DNA of 64,000 bases from Methanobacterium formicicum DSM 3637 (GCF_000302455.1 NZ_AMPO01000006.1:62001-126000), one strand, 5' to 3'; shown: positions 26,889-37,049, numbered from the stretch's first letter. Notes: a model not told the origin generated them from the letters alone. Program-made: numbers and translations.

Positions 26889-27404
26889 TTGATAAAAAAG
26901 GAAGGTATTCTTCTGATATTATTGATAGCAATAACTTTTTGTTTTTGTGGTGCGGTTACAGCCCATCCGGGACATGGAACTCCTATAGAAGTGCCTACAG
27001 ATCCTGGAACCGGGGGTGGTACGGATACAGGTACTACTGACACAGGTTCAACAGGATCTACTTCTTCAGGAACAGATTCAGGTGCTACTTCAACATATGG
27101 AGGTTCATCAAGCGGAGTTTCTACAGGTAGTACTTCAAAAAGTACGGGAAGTACAAGCGGGGGAACAGAATCTGCTCAAACTGGAACAACTAACACTCCA
27201 GTAAATGACAATAACAATGCCACCACTACTTCTGCAGGTGGTTCTGAAGAGGTCAGTGGAAATACTGGATCTTCAAATACCTCACCAGGTGGTCCTGCTG
27301 CATTGATTGGCTTAATGGTGGTTGTTGGTTTAATAGGTATGTCTTTCCCTTACAAAGAAGGTGGTGCTCTAAGCAAGCTACAAATGAGCATTTTTGGCAG
27401 ATAA
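26889..27404 (+). CDS. Small exported Ser/Thr/Gly-rich anchored protein
   Basis: A 171-residue protein: signal peptide ending about VTA, mature N-terminus HPGHGTPIEV, a long Gly/Ser/Thr-rich spacer, and a C-terminal membrane helix (AALIGLMVVVGLIG). The two histidines next to the cleavage site could bind metal. The TTG start at 26889 has a GGAGATGAT site upstream. It begins the group with the CbiM-like genes. The function is unknown; the spacer looks like a wall-spanning stalk. Confidence 0.7.
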   Translation: MIKKEGILLILLIAITFCFCGAVTAHPGHGTPIEVPTDPGTGGGTDTGTTDTGSTGSTSSGTDSGATSTYGGSSSGVSTGSTSKSTGSTSGGTESAQTGTTNTPVNDNNNATTTSAGGSEEVSGNTGSSNTSPGGPAALIGLMVVVGLIGMSFPYKEGGALSKLQMSIFGR

Positions 27405-27530
27405 AAACCGTGGTTTCTTAAAAACTTTATTTGGGAGAAAATTAGGTTTAAATTTGCATTTTAGATTGTTATTAGTTCTTTTTATCTAAAAATTTCAATA
27501 ACAAAAAAATGATTGAAGGAGGTTATAAAT

Positions 27531-28154
27531 TTGCATTTATCTGATGGCCTGATACCGTTATGGCAGGCTGCAATCTACTGGATTATTACCATTGCCGTAC
27601 TGGCAATATACATGTATAAACTTTCTAAAACTGAGGATAAAGGGAAAATTCTCGTCAACACAGCAATTCTTGCAGCGGTAACTGTTGTTGTATCCTCAAT
27701 TTCCATACCCTCACCATTCGGGATTCCAATACACTTATTCGTAATACCCTTAGTGGTAATTTTACTAGGCCCTTTGAGTGGGGTTACAGTAGCATTTTTG
27801 TGTTTCATAGTACAGTTCTTATTCCTGGGAATGGGGGGTATAACCTCTTTAGGTGCTAATGTGGTGACCATGGGGATAGTGATGAGTTTTTCAACCTATT
27901 ACTTCTACCAATTCACGAAAGAACTGGATGATCGGTTGAGTATTTTCTCAGGAACCTTCATGGGAATAATTATGGCCACCATAACTCAGATCATAATATT
28001 GCTGATTGCGGGTGTTGCCACCCTTGAGGTTTTAATGGCCACACTAGTGCCATTCTATCTCTTTGTGGGTGTTATTGAGGGCATTATCAATGTATTCATA
28101 ATCCTGTCCATATTTAAACTAAAACCGGAACTGGCAAAGGTGGAACAAATATAA
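27531..28154 (+). CDS. Second CbiM-family ECF substrate component
   Basis: A 207-residue membrane protein beginning MHLSDGLIPLWQAAIYW, matching the metal-binding N-terminus of CbiM. That fixes the TTG start at 27531, behind GAAGGAGG. The middle has IPSPFGIPIHLFVIPL in place of the usual GTSGHMVGG-type segment, keeping one His. No EcfT or EcfA gene adjoins it; the nearest are nikQ/nikO and the module at 42.6-45.5 kb. It probably imports Ni or Co, but the specificity is open. Confidence 0.82.
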   Translation: MHLSDGLIPLWQAAIYWIITIAVLAIYMYKLSKTEDKGKILVNTAILAAVTVVVSSISIPSPFGIPIHLFVIPLVVILLGPLSGVTVAFLCFIVQFLFLGMGGITSLGANVVTMGIVMSFSTYYFYQFTKELDDRLSIFSGTFMGIIMATITQIIILLIAGVATLEVLMATLVPFYLFVGVIEGIINVFIILSIFKLKPELAKVEQI

Positions 28155-28169
28155 AGTGGGGTTATTGTG

Positions 28170-28655
28170 ATGATTAATCTAAAACAAATAGGAATTTTAA
28201 TCCTGATACTTGCTGCATTCATGGTGCCAGTGAGTGCCCATGGGGTACATGTAACCACCAATGAGTCAAACATTATCATAGCGGATAACTCCACTGGAAA
28301 ACTGGCCAAATCTGTAGTGGATCAGATGGGGGTGAATGTCACAGTTTACAAGTTTGCATCAGCCGATGATGTGACCCATGAACTGGAACACGCCCTTGAA
28401 AATTCAAATAAGAAAATTCTGGCAGTTGCTTACACCGACACTGTTCAACAGTTTATAGGTCAACATCCCGAAGTTTCAAGTCGAATTATTGTGGTGGATG
28501 CCAATCAAAATGCAATCCAACAGGGTTTAACCAAGTTAAATGTTTCAGGAGCAAACAGTGCTGGCTTTTTAACCCCACTTTTATCTGGCCTGTTAATTGG
28601 ATTGGTATTTGGATTGGGAATAGGTGCTGTGTGGATGAAGAGGAAATTGGTTTAA
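28170..28655 (+). CDS. CbiN-like small partner of CbiM, exported domain
   Basis: A 161-residue protein with an N-terminal signal or anchor helix ending near VSAHGVHVTTN, a soluble alpha/beta segment of about 105 residues, and a C-terminal helix (LLSGLLIGLVFGLGIG). The two-helix layout and position after cbiM fit a CbiN/NikN-type auxiliary, but the extracellular part is longer than usual. It starts 15 bases after the CbiM stop. It is not a clear match to PDGLE or CbiN. Confidence 0.65.
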   Translation: MINLKQIGILILILAAFMVPVSAHGVHVTTNESNIIIADNSTGKLAKSVVDQMGVNVTVYKFASADDVTHELEHALENSNKKILAVAYTDTVQQFIGQHPEVSSRIIVVDANQNAIQQGLTKLNVSGANSAGFLTPLLSGLLIGLVFGLGIGAVWMKRKLV

Positions 28656-28834
28656 ACTGGAATTTCCTATTTTCAGTGTAAGATTTTTCTCTTGAGATAT
28701 AGGTATCCTTTGACTCCAAAAAGAGTTAAGGGAACCTTTCCATTAATTAGCTCAAGATTAACCAATTTTCTATGAAATAAGAATCTGAAAACTTATTAAC
28801 ATTCAATTTAATTATTCAGGGGGATTAATAAGTG

Positions 28835-29245
28835 ATGAGAATTAGTATGTCTTTACCTCGAAAGTTGCTTGGAGAATTCGATGAAGTTCTACGGGATAGA
28901 GGTTATAATTCAAGGTCTAAGGGAATCAGAGATGCTCTGGAGGATTACATAATACGTTACCAGTGGATGCAGGAGATGGAAGGAGAAAGAATGGGCACTA
29001 TAGCGGTTATATTTGAATACCATTACACCGATGTCCTGAAAGATCTTGCAGATATCCAGCATGATTTCAGAAAGCAGATAACTGCAGTTATGCGTACTGA
29101 AATAGGTGAAAAATACTGCCAGGAAATTATAGTAGTAAAGGGAGATGTGAAACACATCCGTGACCTAACAGAAAAAATTAAAAGACTTAAAGGTGTTGAA
29201 CATGTTAAACTGACCATTACAGTCAGTAAATCAAGTTCTCACTAA
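28835..29245 (+). CDS. NikR paralogue lacking two of four nickel ligands
   Basis: A 136-residue protein with the ribbon-helix-helix domain (RISMSLPRKLLGEFDEVL, GYNSRSKGIRDALEDYI) and the NikR-type ACT domain. Aligned to nikR in this window, the His76 and Cys95 equivalents remain (QHDF, KYCQE), but His87 and His89 are Arg and Glu (MRTEIGEK). It should therefore not bind nickel in the usual square-planar way; it may sense another metal or a metal complex. It follows the second CbiM and lies amid surface-protein genes, making it one candidate reader of the TATTAC-N25-GTAATA sites. Confidence 0.85.
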   Translation: MRISMSLPRKLLGEFDEVLRDRGYNSRSKGIRDALEDYIIRYQWMQEMEGERMGTIAVIFEYHYTDVLKDLADIQHDFRKQITAVMRTEIGEKYCQEIIVVKGDVKHIRDLTEKIKRLKGVEHVKLTITVSKSSSH

Positions 29246-29479
29246 GATGTAAACTAGTAAATTTGATATAATATTCTTGTTAGTTTAATTCTAATTTAGG
29301 CAGTGTTGATGAAAGGAATATCCTCTAAAATAATTTTTTCTTTTTTAGTAACTGAATTTAGTTTAATCTTCATTTTTCATGATTATTTGGCTATTATGCG
29401 AGTTTAAAGAGTTCAATTGCTTTAAAAGAACATATGCATTATGTCTTATTATCTGGTCCATTAATATTATTTATATGTT

Positions 29480-29580
29480 ATGGATTTTTTAATATAACAA
29501 TAATAATATATATGTTATTACTAAGATTAGTCTCAGTGTCTTTATATTTCTCATAAGCTTGTATAAGAAGGTGAAAATGT
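29480..29580 (+). promoter_or_regulatory. Promoter region of small surface protein
   Basis: In the 336-base gap 29246-29581 the end nearest the gene has ATAACAATAATAATATATATG, a TATA-like stretch, and GTTATTAC (29514-29521) as a single half-site without a partner at 25 bases. Nothing else is recognisable. Confidence 0.4.
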
Positions 29581-29581
29581 G

Positions 29582-30130
29582 ATGAAAAAAGGAGTAATTG
29601 TATTGGTGGTTTTATTGGCTGTGATTTTCTGTGGGAATGCTTCAGCTATGTATCAATATCAACCAGAGACATATCAACCAGATATACCAACAGGGATAAC
29701 TGGAGATGATTGGGTTACTGAAGAAGAGTGGAATAACCTTTTGGCTGGAGGCAGTGGATCAAGTAATGTTCAAGAATATATAAATGGGATACATACTTCT
29801 TCCCAAGGGGATTCGAATGTTCAAGGCGGTGATTCATCTCAGGGAACTTCCACAGGTTCATCTGCATCCACAGGTTCATCTCCCTCCTCGGATTCAACTG
29901 GATCAACGGGTTCATCTACTGATAATGCAATTAATAATTCTCCAAATACTGCCACAACAGAATCAGGGACTTCAACTGATGATAATGGGAAATCTGATGA
30001 ATCTTCCAAAGTAGGAACTCCAAGCTCCAGTGGCACACCATGGGGTGCTTATGCTGTGGGGGGAATTATTTCTGTTCTGGCCATAGGTGCTGCTGGATTC
30101 TATTACAGGGGAAACATGTTTAGAAAATAA
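29582..30130 (+). CDS. Small exported anchored protein resembling the tail of the FmdE surface proteins
   Basis: A 182-residue protein: signal peptide (to about ASA), a short Tyr/Pro/Gln-rich part, the segment DDWVTEEEWNNLLAGG, a Ser/Thr/Gly-rich spacer, and a C-terminal anchor beginning GTPWGAYAVGG. Both the VTEEEW block and the GTPWG anchor recur in the 917-residue FmdE-like protein at 34077-36830 (FVTEEEWQMIISGGG, GTPWGLYAVVG). It looks like a version of that family without the FmdE domains. ATG 29582 follows AAGGTG. The function is unknown. Confidence 0.7.
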   Translation: MKKGVIVLVVLLAVIFCGNASAMYQYQPETYQPDIPTGITGDDWVTEEEWNNLLAGGSGSSNVQEYINGIHTSSQGDSNVQGGDSSQGTSTGSSASTGSSPSSDSTGSTGSSTDNAINNSPNTATTESGTSTDDNGKSDESSKVGTPSSSGTPWGAYAVGGIISVLAIGAAGFYYRGNMFRK

Positions 30131-30194
30131 AGATTAATCATTTTATTTTTTTATCTTTTTTATCTGCCATGATGATTCATGTTAACCAAAAGCT

Positions 30195-30355
30195 AAGATA
30201 TATGGTGGAAAGTGTATAGGTTATAGCTTTATGGAGTTGGGTTCTTTTCCAAGGGCAACTCATCGATGAGATGTCGCAAAGATCAGGTTCTTGATTTGGC
30301 TGCCAAATTAGATGGAATCCCGATCCTACAATGTGGTTACAATATCATCACCTAA
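30195..30355 (+). pseudogene. Possible gene remnant in the 642-base gap before the first FmdE-like gene
   Basis: About 42 codons after a stop at 30224 read as protein-like sequence, ending DLAAKLDGIPILQCGYNIIT before a stop near 30355. There is no start codon with an RBS and no recognised family. The rest of 30131-30772 is AT-rich promoter DNA. Weak evidence. Confidence 0.2.
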
Positions 30356-30640
30356 AATCATTCGATGCTATTAAGCAGCCTTCCTCAAAAATTAGATACT
30401 CTTTAGGAAAAGAATTTATTTTTTAGATTTAAAAACAATGTGGTTATTACTATATTTTCAAACTAACTTCTAAATTTTTATATTTTCTTCAATGAGCAAG
30501 TCCTAATCATAAATATTGTATTTAATATCTTCTTTTCGCTTGAAACGAGTTTATATTTGTCAGTGGGAGGATTAATTGAAGATGTTTTAGTATCATTATA
30601 ACTGCCTAAATCAACATAATTTTATTAATAAAATATTTAT

Positions 30641-30678
30641 TATTACGATTTTTCATTTATTTAACCTAATGTAATAAC
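30641..30678. promoter_or_regulatory. TATTAC-N24-GTAATA inverted repeat, site 6
   Basis: TATTAC (30641-30646), 24 bases, GTAATAAC (30671-30678), followed at once by TAAATATTATATATA as the TATA-like element of the first FmdE-like gene. Confidence 0.68.
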
Positions 30679-30772
30679 ATAAATATTATATATAGTATTA
30701 TAACGATATAATGCCGATGAACATATATTCGATTGAATAGGTGTTCAAGTAAAATAAAAAGGAGGTGAAAAG

Positions 30773-33640
30773 ATGAGAAAACAAGGAGTAATACTTGTAA
30801 TAGCAACTTTGATGGCAGTAATTCTATGTGGAGCTGTATCAGCTACAGATTCATCTACTACTGGGGGTGAGGGCAATATTTCTGATGTTAATTCTTCGGG
30901 TAATGTCGATCCCATCCTCTGGGTGAATGTTGGTTACGAGTATGCAAATGATAACATAACTCCAGAAATTAAAGTTACTGATTCCAATAATAACAGTGTA
31001 GCTTTTGACAAGACAAGGTACTCAGACACACTCTACCGATTGAACTTCACCTATGCAGGTGTTACCAATGGAACCATGTTTAATGTAATGGTTAGTGCTC
31101 CGGGTTACATTACCCAGAAAAAGCAGGTGACTGTTTATCAGGCTGGCACGGATCCAGATTTTATTGGAAATCTAAATTTTGACATGAAGGCCACTGAAAA
31201 CTACAAACTGGGTCGTGAAGTAACTTCCACAGCAAACCAACAGCTGAACTTTTCAACTGCTGACGCTGTTTTAGCCATAACCACTGCAGGTGTACCTCAA
31301 CTCAATGGAGGTACCAGTGAAGACTGTATTGAAGGTATTTTAAATGGTTCAAACGGCCTTGTATCCTATGGTAAAGGTAACCTGTTAATGCTCAGGCAAA
31401 CTGCAGTAGATCCTGTGGACTTTGCATTTATAGTTAAAAGAGGAACTTCCTTAATTGCAATCTGTTTCAGGAATGGAACTGCAACCCCGGTTTACATGGG
31501 CACCATCTCTGAAAATATGTCAGCCGCAGATTGGAACAAATTAATTGCATCTGTAGGTGGGGAAAATGCATTTTCCTTTGCCAGCCTTGCAAACGCTTGG
31601 AATGCAGGAGCTCCATCAGACCTGTTGAGAGAAGCAGCCTTCCACGGTCACGTGTGTCAAGGAACCATAAGTGGATACACCATCACTCAGGCACTACTTA
31701 AATACTATCCTCCAATACAGGAAACGGCAGGAGGATCCGGTTCTCCTGGTGATATAACCTCATACAAAGTTATAGGAGTTCCAGGTGACTCAGATGATGA
31801 TGCAGCAATGTATTTCCTCGATGCCACAGCTGGAAAAGGTGGTTACACTGGATATGACACCACCCCTACAGGAGCTACTAGCAACATGGTAGGTTTCATT
31901 CGATGGTACAGTAACACCAACACTGGAGAACTCATAATCATGAGGTTCAAACGTGCAGAAAACAGACAACAGTTCGAACAGGAAACAGGAATAACTCTAA
32001 ACAATGACTTAGCGGAGTTAAAATTCAACACATGGATACTGGGCAAACTTAAAACTAACCCCGAACAACTGGTTGAGTTCATAACTGAAAAAACAGGACT
32101 CACTGAAGAACAGTACTACTACATCTTGGGAACAGCAACCAACATTACCAACTCAAATGGAACAGTCCGCATACCTGCTCAGGATGCTCACGGATTAGAC
32201 ATGGCATACATTAACAGTCTGAACTTAACCAACGCAACCAGAGCAACTGCAAGTACCACTAGTGCTACAGAATTAACCTACGATCAGTTAAAACAGATAG
32301 GTATTGACGCAGCTAATCTAGCAAAACAGATATTCAAAGATCAACTTGGAATAGACCTTGAAAAAGACGATGCTGACTTAGCGGTTCTAACGTCTGCTGG
32401 ATACGTTTACTTAAATGGTCAATCCACCGAAGCAACCTGGGATGGAATATTCGAAGTTCTGGGCTCACGACTAAGCAGATCTACTTTACTACCAATACAC
32501 ATGGGATTATGGAAACCATTATGGTACACATTTGCCCTTCGTGATGCAAATGGAACAACCCTCAATGCACTCTACATGAGATACGATCCAGTAACCAAAC
32601 AATGGATAGTAACAAACGGTAGTGATGGGAACAAAGTAAATGATATAGGACCCGCAGCTTTAAACAACAAAACACAACTGAACAATCTAAACAAAGTATT
32701 CCCAGATGGAAACTTCTTTAATATACAGAGTATTGCCAACGCATGGAGGAATAACCCAAAATTTGACCAGTTAGTAACATTCTTGTTCCATGACCATGCC
32801 TGCCCAGGAGTACAGCCAGGATTCTTCATAACTGACTACATCTTCAACAACATACCACTAAGTGAAGGTCAAAGTTACAACTACATAGCTAACAGTATCT
32901 ACTGCAAAGATGACAGTCTAATATATTTATTAGGTGTTTCTCCAGGAATGGGAACCTACATGAACCAGAGACTGCCCAATGATGAAGTTGATTCAGACCT
33001 GATACCTGGCGGAACTGAAGAAGGAATTCTGGTAGTATGGGACAACAATACCAATACGGGCAAAGTATACATAATCACATTTAGCTGGGCTGATATTGAT
33101 GTGTCTGATCTCACAACCAGCGAAGCTAAACGAGAAGCCCAGATACAGGCCTATATAGACATGTACAATGGAATACCCAACCCCAGAGTTAGAAATAATC
33201 AGCAAACTACTTCAACGTATTTGGGAACCGTGTCAAGAAGTCAATTTACAACTCTTCAACAGGGAGGGGAAAACGGTGAAAATTCACAACAAACTGCCAG
33301 AAGATGGTTTGCCAGTGGTTCGAATCCATCCGGAACTGGATCTTCCTCCCCAGGAACTGGATTAATCAGTTCCTCCAATGGAAGCGGAACTGGTTTACTT
33401 GGATCATCCAATGGGGCTAATGTTTCAAGTGTTAATGTCAGTGCAGCTACTGTGACTAACTCAACCAGTGGTTCTGTTGGAACTCAACCCGGTGATGCAA
33501 AAGCCTACGAAGTCACTCAAGCTGGTGCACAAGGTTCAGAAGGAACTCCATGGGGGCTTTATGCCATTGTTGGAGTGATAGCTGTCCTAGCATTAGGTGG
33601 AGTCGGATTCTTCTACAAAGGTGGTAAGTTCGGTCGATAA
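30773..33640 (+). CDS. Exported, membrane-anchored double FmdE-domain protein, copy 1
   Basis: A 955-residue protein with a signal peptide (MRKQGVILVI to GAVSA), an N-terminal beta-sandwich-like domain (about 45-130) also present in the CobN-like protein, and an internally repeated unit ending in FmdE-like motifs: FHGHVCQGTISGY near residue 290 and FHDHACPGVQPGFF near 675. A Ser/Gly spacer and anchor GTPWGLYAIVG end it. FmdE domains bind metal through the His-Gly-His-x-Cys region. Position and promoter motif suggest extracytoplasmic metal or metal-cofactor binding; the true ligand is unknown. The RBS is GGAGGTGAAAAG. Confidence 0.82.
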   Translation: MRKQGVILVIATLMAVILCGAVSATDSSTTGGEGNISDVNSSGNVDPILWVNVGYEYANDNITPEIKVTDSNNNSVAFDKTRYSDTLYRLNFTYAGVTNGTMFNVMVSAPGYITQKKQVTVYQAGTDPDFIGNLNFDMKATENYKLGREVTSTANQQLNFSTADAVLAITTAGVPQLNGGTSEDCIEGILNGSNGLVSYGKGNLLMLRQTAVDPVDFAFIVKRGTSLIAICFRNGTATPVYMGTISENMSAADWNKLIASVGGENAFSFASLANAWNAGAPSDLLREAAFHGHVCQGTISGYTITQALLKYYPPIQETAGGSGSPGDITSYKVIGVPGDSDDDAAMYFLDATAGKGGYTGYDTTPTGATSNMVGFIRWYSNTNTGELIIMRFKRAENRQQFEQETGITLNNDLAELKFNTWILGKLKTNPEQLVEFITEKTGLTEEQYYYILGTATNITNSNGTVRIPAQDAHGLDMAYINSLNLTNATRATASTTSATELTYDQLKQIGIDAANLAKQIFKDQLGIDLEKDDADLAVLTSAGYVYLNGQSTEATWDGIFEVLGSRLSRSTLLPIHMGLWKPLWYTFALRDANGTTLNALYMRYDPVTKQWIVTNGSDGNKVNDIGPAALNNKTQLNNLNKVFPDGNFFNIQSIANAWRNNPKFDQLVTFLFHDHACPGVQPGFFITDYIFNNIPLSEGQSYNYIANSIYCKDDSLIYLLGVSPGMGTYMNQRLPNDEVDSDLIPGGTEEGILVVWDNNTNTGKVYIITFSWADIDVSDLTTSEAKREAQIQAYIDMYNGIPNPRVRNNQQTTSTYLGTVSRSQFTTLQQGGENGENSQQTARRWFASGSNPSGTGSSSPGTGLISSSNGSGTGLLGSSNGANVSSVNVSAATVTNSTSGSVGTQPGDAKAYEVTQAGAQGSEGTPWGLYAIVGVIAVLALGGVGFFYKGGKFGR

Positions 33641-33933
33641 AAAACCATTCCCTTTCTTTTTTTTCTTTTTTAGATAATTCATACTGTATTTGTATTTTAA
33701 CAATGATTAATAAAAAATGGCATTCTTTTTTGAATATCACTCTTTTTATATGGTTTTTTTTGTTTATTTGGCTATTTTAGGTTTTTTTTACAATTAAACT
33801 ATTTAGAAATTAATTGTTTTGGATAAACATTTTTCATCTGTTCTTTTAATATTGTTTATCTCATAATTATCATGTTTTAATTGTATTAAAAAACCTGCAA
33901 AAATCCTTATTTTTTTATTAACATATTTTTTTT

Positions 33934-33972
33934 TATTACTATTAATCCTATATGGGGCTATTAAGTAATAAC
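33934..33972. promoter_or_regulatory. TATTAC-N25-GTAATA inverted repeat, site 7
   Basis: TATTAC (33934-33939), 25 bases, GTAATAAC (33965-33972), followed by the TATA-like CTTATATATTG. The 436-base gap 33641-34076 is otherwise AT-rich. The stretch before the gene (ACGATATAACG, ATATATTCGATTGAATA) is nearly the same as that before the first FmdE-like gene, so the promoter was duplicated with the gene. Confidence 0.72.
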
Positions 33973-34076
33973 ACAAAGCTTATATATTGTATTACTACGA
34001 TATAACGTCGTGATGAATATATATTCGATTGAATATCTGTTCAAACAAAACTAAAAATGAAAAAGGAGGTGAAAAG

Positions 34077-36830
34077 ATGAGAAAACAAGGAGTAATACTA
34101 GTAATAGCGACTATGATGGCACTGATTCTTTGTGGAGCAGTTTCTGCTACGGATTCATCTACTACTGGAGGTGAAGGTAATCTTTCTGATGTTAATGCTT
34201 CTGAACCTGTTGACCCCATTTTATGGGTGGATGTAGGATACGAGTATGCAGATGATAAGATTAACCCTGAAATTGCAGTAACAGATTCCAATAACAATAA
34301 TGTAACTTTTGACAAGACAAAGTACTCAGACACACTCTACAAGTTGAACTTCACATATGCGAATGTTACCAACGGGACCCTGTTTAATGTGATAGTCAGA
34401 GCTCCAGGTTACATAGCCCAAACTCAACAGGTAGCGGTTAATCAAGCAGGTACCGATCCAGAGTTTATTGGAACTGCAGATTTTGACATGCAAGCCACTG
34501 ATAGCTATAAAATTGGCCGCAATGTCACCGCAGCTGCAGACAACTTACTACACTTTGCAACAGCAGACGATGTTCTATGTATAACTACAGCAGGACTAGC
34601 TTATCATAATGGTACCACTACTGAAGACTGTTTGGAAGGAATTTTAAACGGTTCGCATGGTGAAATAAGTTATGGTCAGGGAAACCTGCTGACATTCCAG
34701 TCAATTAGAACAGACCCTCTGGATTTCTGTTTCATTGTAAGAAATGGTAATGAACTCACTGCAGCTTTCTTCAAAAACGGTACATTAACCCCTGCATACT
34801 TCGGAACTTTCTCTGCCATTGATCAGGCATTATGGGAAAACACCGTATCGCCAACCCTAGGTGAACATGCATTTGGATATGTCAGTCTGGCAAACGCCTG
34901 GAAGGAAGGGCTCTCCACCGACATCCTGAGACAGGCCGCATACCACGGTCACGTATGTCTGGGAACTATCAGTGGACAGGCCATGGTCAGCCTTCTACTG
35001 AAATACTACCCTCCTGGAGTATATGGTAATTCCGGAGAACTTGAAGCAACAAGTTACAGGGCTATCAGTGTACCTGGTAACTCAGATGATGATGCAATAA
35101 TCTATTCCTTAGATTTAACCCCGGGAAAACGTTCTTGGGTGGGATATGAAACTAGTGGTTCAGGTGCTGCTGACAACATGATTGGATTCATCCGATGGTG
35201 CGATTCCACCAATACTGGAACACTCATCATAATGCGATTCAATGAAGAAGCTGTACTTCAGTTATACAAACAACAAACAGGTAACAATGCATACACAGGT
35301 ATTGCTGGTGAATTAGCGTTCAACGCATGGTTAGTCAATAAATTAGAAAATGACCCTGACTCCCTGGTGGAGATAATGTACGTCTTTGAAAACATAACCC
35401 CACAAATTCACAACAACCTAACTGGAGGAGTTGACTCTAAAAATGTTGTATGTGATGCTTTAGGGCTTGACATGGACTACATACTGGGCCTGAATTTAAC
35501 CAATGTAGCAAACCAGAGAGTTGCCACAAACTACACAACTGGAAACTTGACTCAGGATCAGATCAAACAGATCGGAGAAGACGCTGCAAACATGGCTATT
35601 GCATTATTCGCAGCAGATGGCATTAATTTGGAGAAAGATGACTATAATCTTACAGTCTTCACTTCTGCAGGTTACGTACGTGTCAATGGCCAAGTAATGG
35701 ATATGACTTTTGATGGAATCTATAATGTCTTAGGTTCCCGACTTTCCAGAGCAACCTTACTGCCGGTACATAATGCAAGATTCAACGACCTGTACTTCCA
35801 GTTCAGTCTGGAATATAATGGAACTGTCATCACTAAAACTATTTGGTACAATTCAACAACAGGAATACTGGAAGCTAAAGACAAAGCTGGATGTATCATA
35901 GATCAGGTAATCCCTTACGACCCACCATACGATGTTTTAATGGCATGGTTATGGCACAATCACGTTTGTGGAGGTAGTACAACTGGATACTTAATCACTG
36001 ACTACGTCTATGACAACTTCCCAATAACTGCAGATGAACAGTACACCTACATATCTACCAATGACATCTGTAGAGATGATATTTTATCATATCTCTTAGG
36101 AGTATCTGCAGGAGATGGAACTTACTATAACCAGAGAATGAAATCAGCAGGTAGTGAAGTTGGAATAATCAGCGTTTATGACAGTAAAACCAACACCAGA
36201 AGAGTAGCTATCATTAATTTAGTTGCCCCTAAATTTTCAGATGGTAACAATTATGATAACTACATAAGAGTATACAAAATTCTACAAAAATACGACGACT
36301 GGAACTCACCTGAGTGTCAAGAGGAGTTAGCGAGTATACCAAACCTAATTTCTGGACCATCAATATCTCTGACTGCAGATACATTTGTAACTGAAGAAGA
36401 ATGGCAGATGATCATATCTGGAGGTGGAGAATACGGTGATTCCCTGAGCTACATTCATAGTGCTGTACCTCAACGTACCCAAGCTGAATTAATTAGTTTG
36501 ATGAGAGGTTCTCAGACACCTGGAGGTTCAACTCCCACAGGAACAAATTCTGGATCTTTAGTTGGCTCAACTACTGGAATTGGTAGTTCCTTATTGGGAT
36601 CATCCAATGGGTCTAACACTTCTGGGGTTAATGTTAGTGCAGCTACTGTGACTAACTCAACCAGTGGTTCTGTTGGAGCTCAACCTGGTGAAGCAAAAGC
36701 CTATGAAGTCACTCAAGCTGGTGCACAAGGTTCAGAAGGAACTCCATGGGGGCTTTATGCCGTTGTTGGAGTGATAGCTGTTCTGGCATTAGGTGGAGTC
36801 GGATTCTTCTACAAAGGTGGTAAGTTCTAG
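34077..36830 (+). CDS. Exported, membrane-anchored double FmdE-domain protein, copy 2
   Basis: A 917-residue paralogue of the preceding gene with the same order: signal peptide (MRKQGVILVI, GAVSA), beta-sandwich-like domain, two repeats with YHGHVCLGTISGQ and WHNHVCGGSTTGY, then FVTEEEWQMIISGGG, a Ser/Gly/Thr spacer and GTPWGLYAVVG anchor. The second repeat has CGG for the usual CPG. I chose ATG 34077 after GGAGGTGAAAAG. The 3' ends of the two genes are almost identical, suggesting recent duplication or gene conversion. Confidence 0.82.
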   Translation: MRKQGVILVIATMMALILCGAVSATDSSTTGGEGNLSDVNASEPVDPILWVDVGYEYADDKINPEIAVTDSNNNNVTFDKTKYSDTLYKLNFTYANVTNGTLFNVIVRAPGYIAQTQQVAVNQAGTDPEFIGTADFDMQATDSYKIGRNVTAAADNLLHFATADDVLCITTAGLAYHNGTTTEDCLEGILNGSHGEISYGQGNLLTFQSIRTDPLDFCFIVRNGNELTAAFFKNGTLTPAYFGTFSAIDQALWENTVSPTLGEHAFGYVSLANAWKEGLSTDILRQAAYHGHVCLGTISGQAMVSLLLKYYPPGVYGNSGELEATSYRAISVPGNSDDDAIIYSLDLTPGKRSWVGYETSGSGAADNMIGFIRWCDSTNTGTLIIMRFNEEAVLQLYKQQTGNNAYTGIAGELAFNAWLVNKLENDPDSLVEIMYVFENITPQIHNNLTGGVDSKNVVCDALGLDMDYILGLNLTNVANQRVATNYTTGNLTQDQIKQIGEDAANMAIALFAADGINLEKDDYNLTVFTSAGYVRVNGQVMDMTFDGIYNVLGSRLSRATLLPVHNARFNDLYFQFSLEYNGTVITKTIWYNSTTGILEAKDKAGCIIDQVIPYDPPYDVLMAWLWHNHVCGGSTTGYLITDYVYDNFPITADEQYTYISTNDICRDDILSYLLGVSAGDGTYYNQRMKSAGSEVGIISVYDSKTNTRRVAIINLVAPKFSDGNNYDNYIRVYKILQKYDDWNSPECQEELASIPNLISGPSISLTADTFVTEEEWQMIISGGGEYGDSLSYIHSAVPQRTQAELISLMRGSQTPGGSTPTGTNSGSLVGSTTGIGSSLLGSSNGSNTSGVNVSAATVTNSTSGSVGAQPGEAKAYEVTQAGAQGSEGTPWGLYAVVGVIAVLALGGVGFFYKGGKF

Positions 36831-37049
36831 TTAATAAAAACAATTTTTCCCCTTTTTCTTTTTTCTTTTTTAAAGTGTGATTGAATTTTTTTATAATCTT
36901 TAATACTCCCTATACACTCTATTAAATCAACATTTTTATATTTTAATCAAATTAGAACTCATATTTCCGCTGTTTTTTTGCTGTTTTTTAAAATGATAAG
37001 CCTTAGTTGAAAGGGGATATGATAATGGACTTATAATGGATCATAATCG

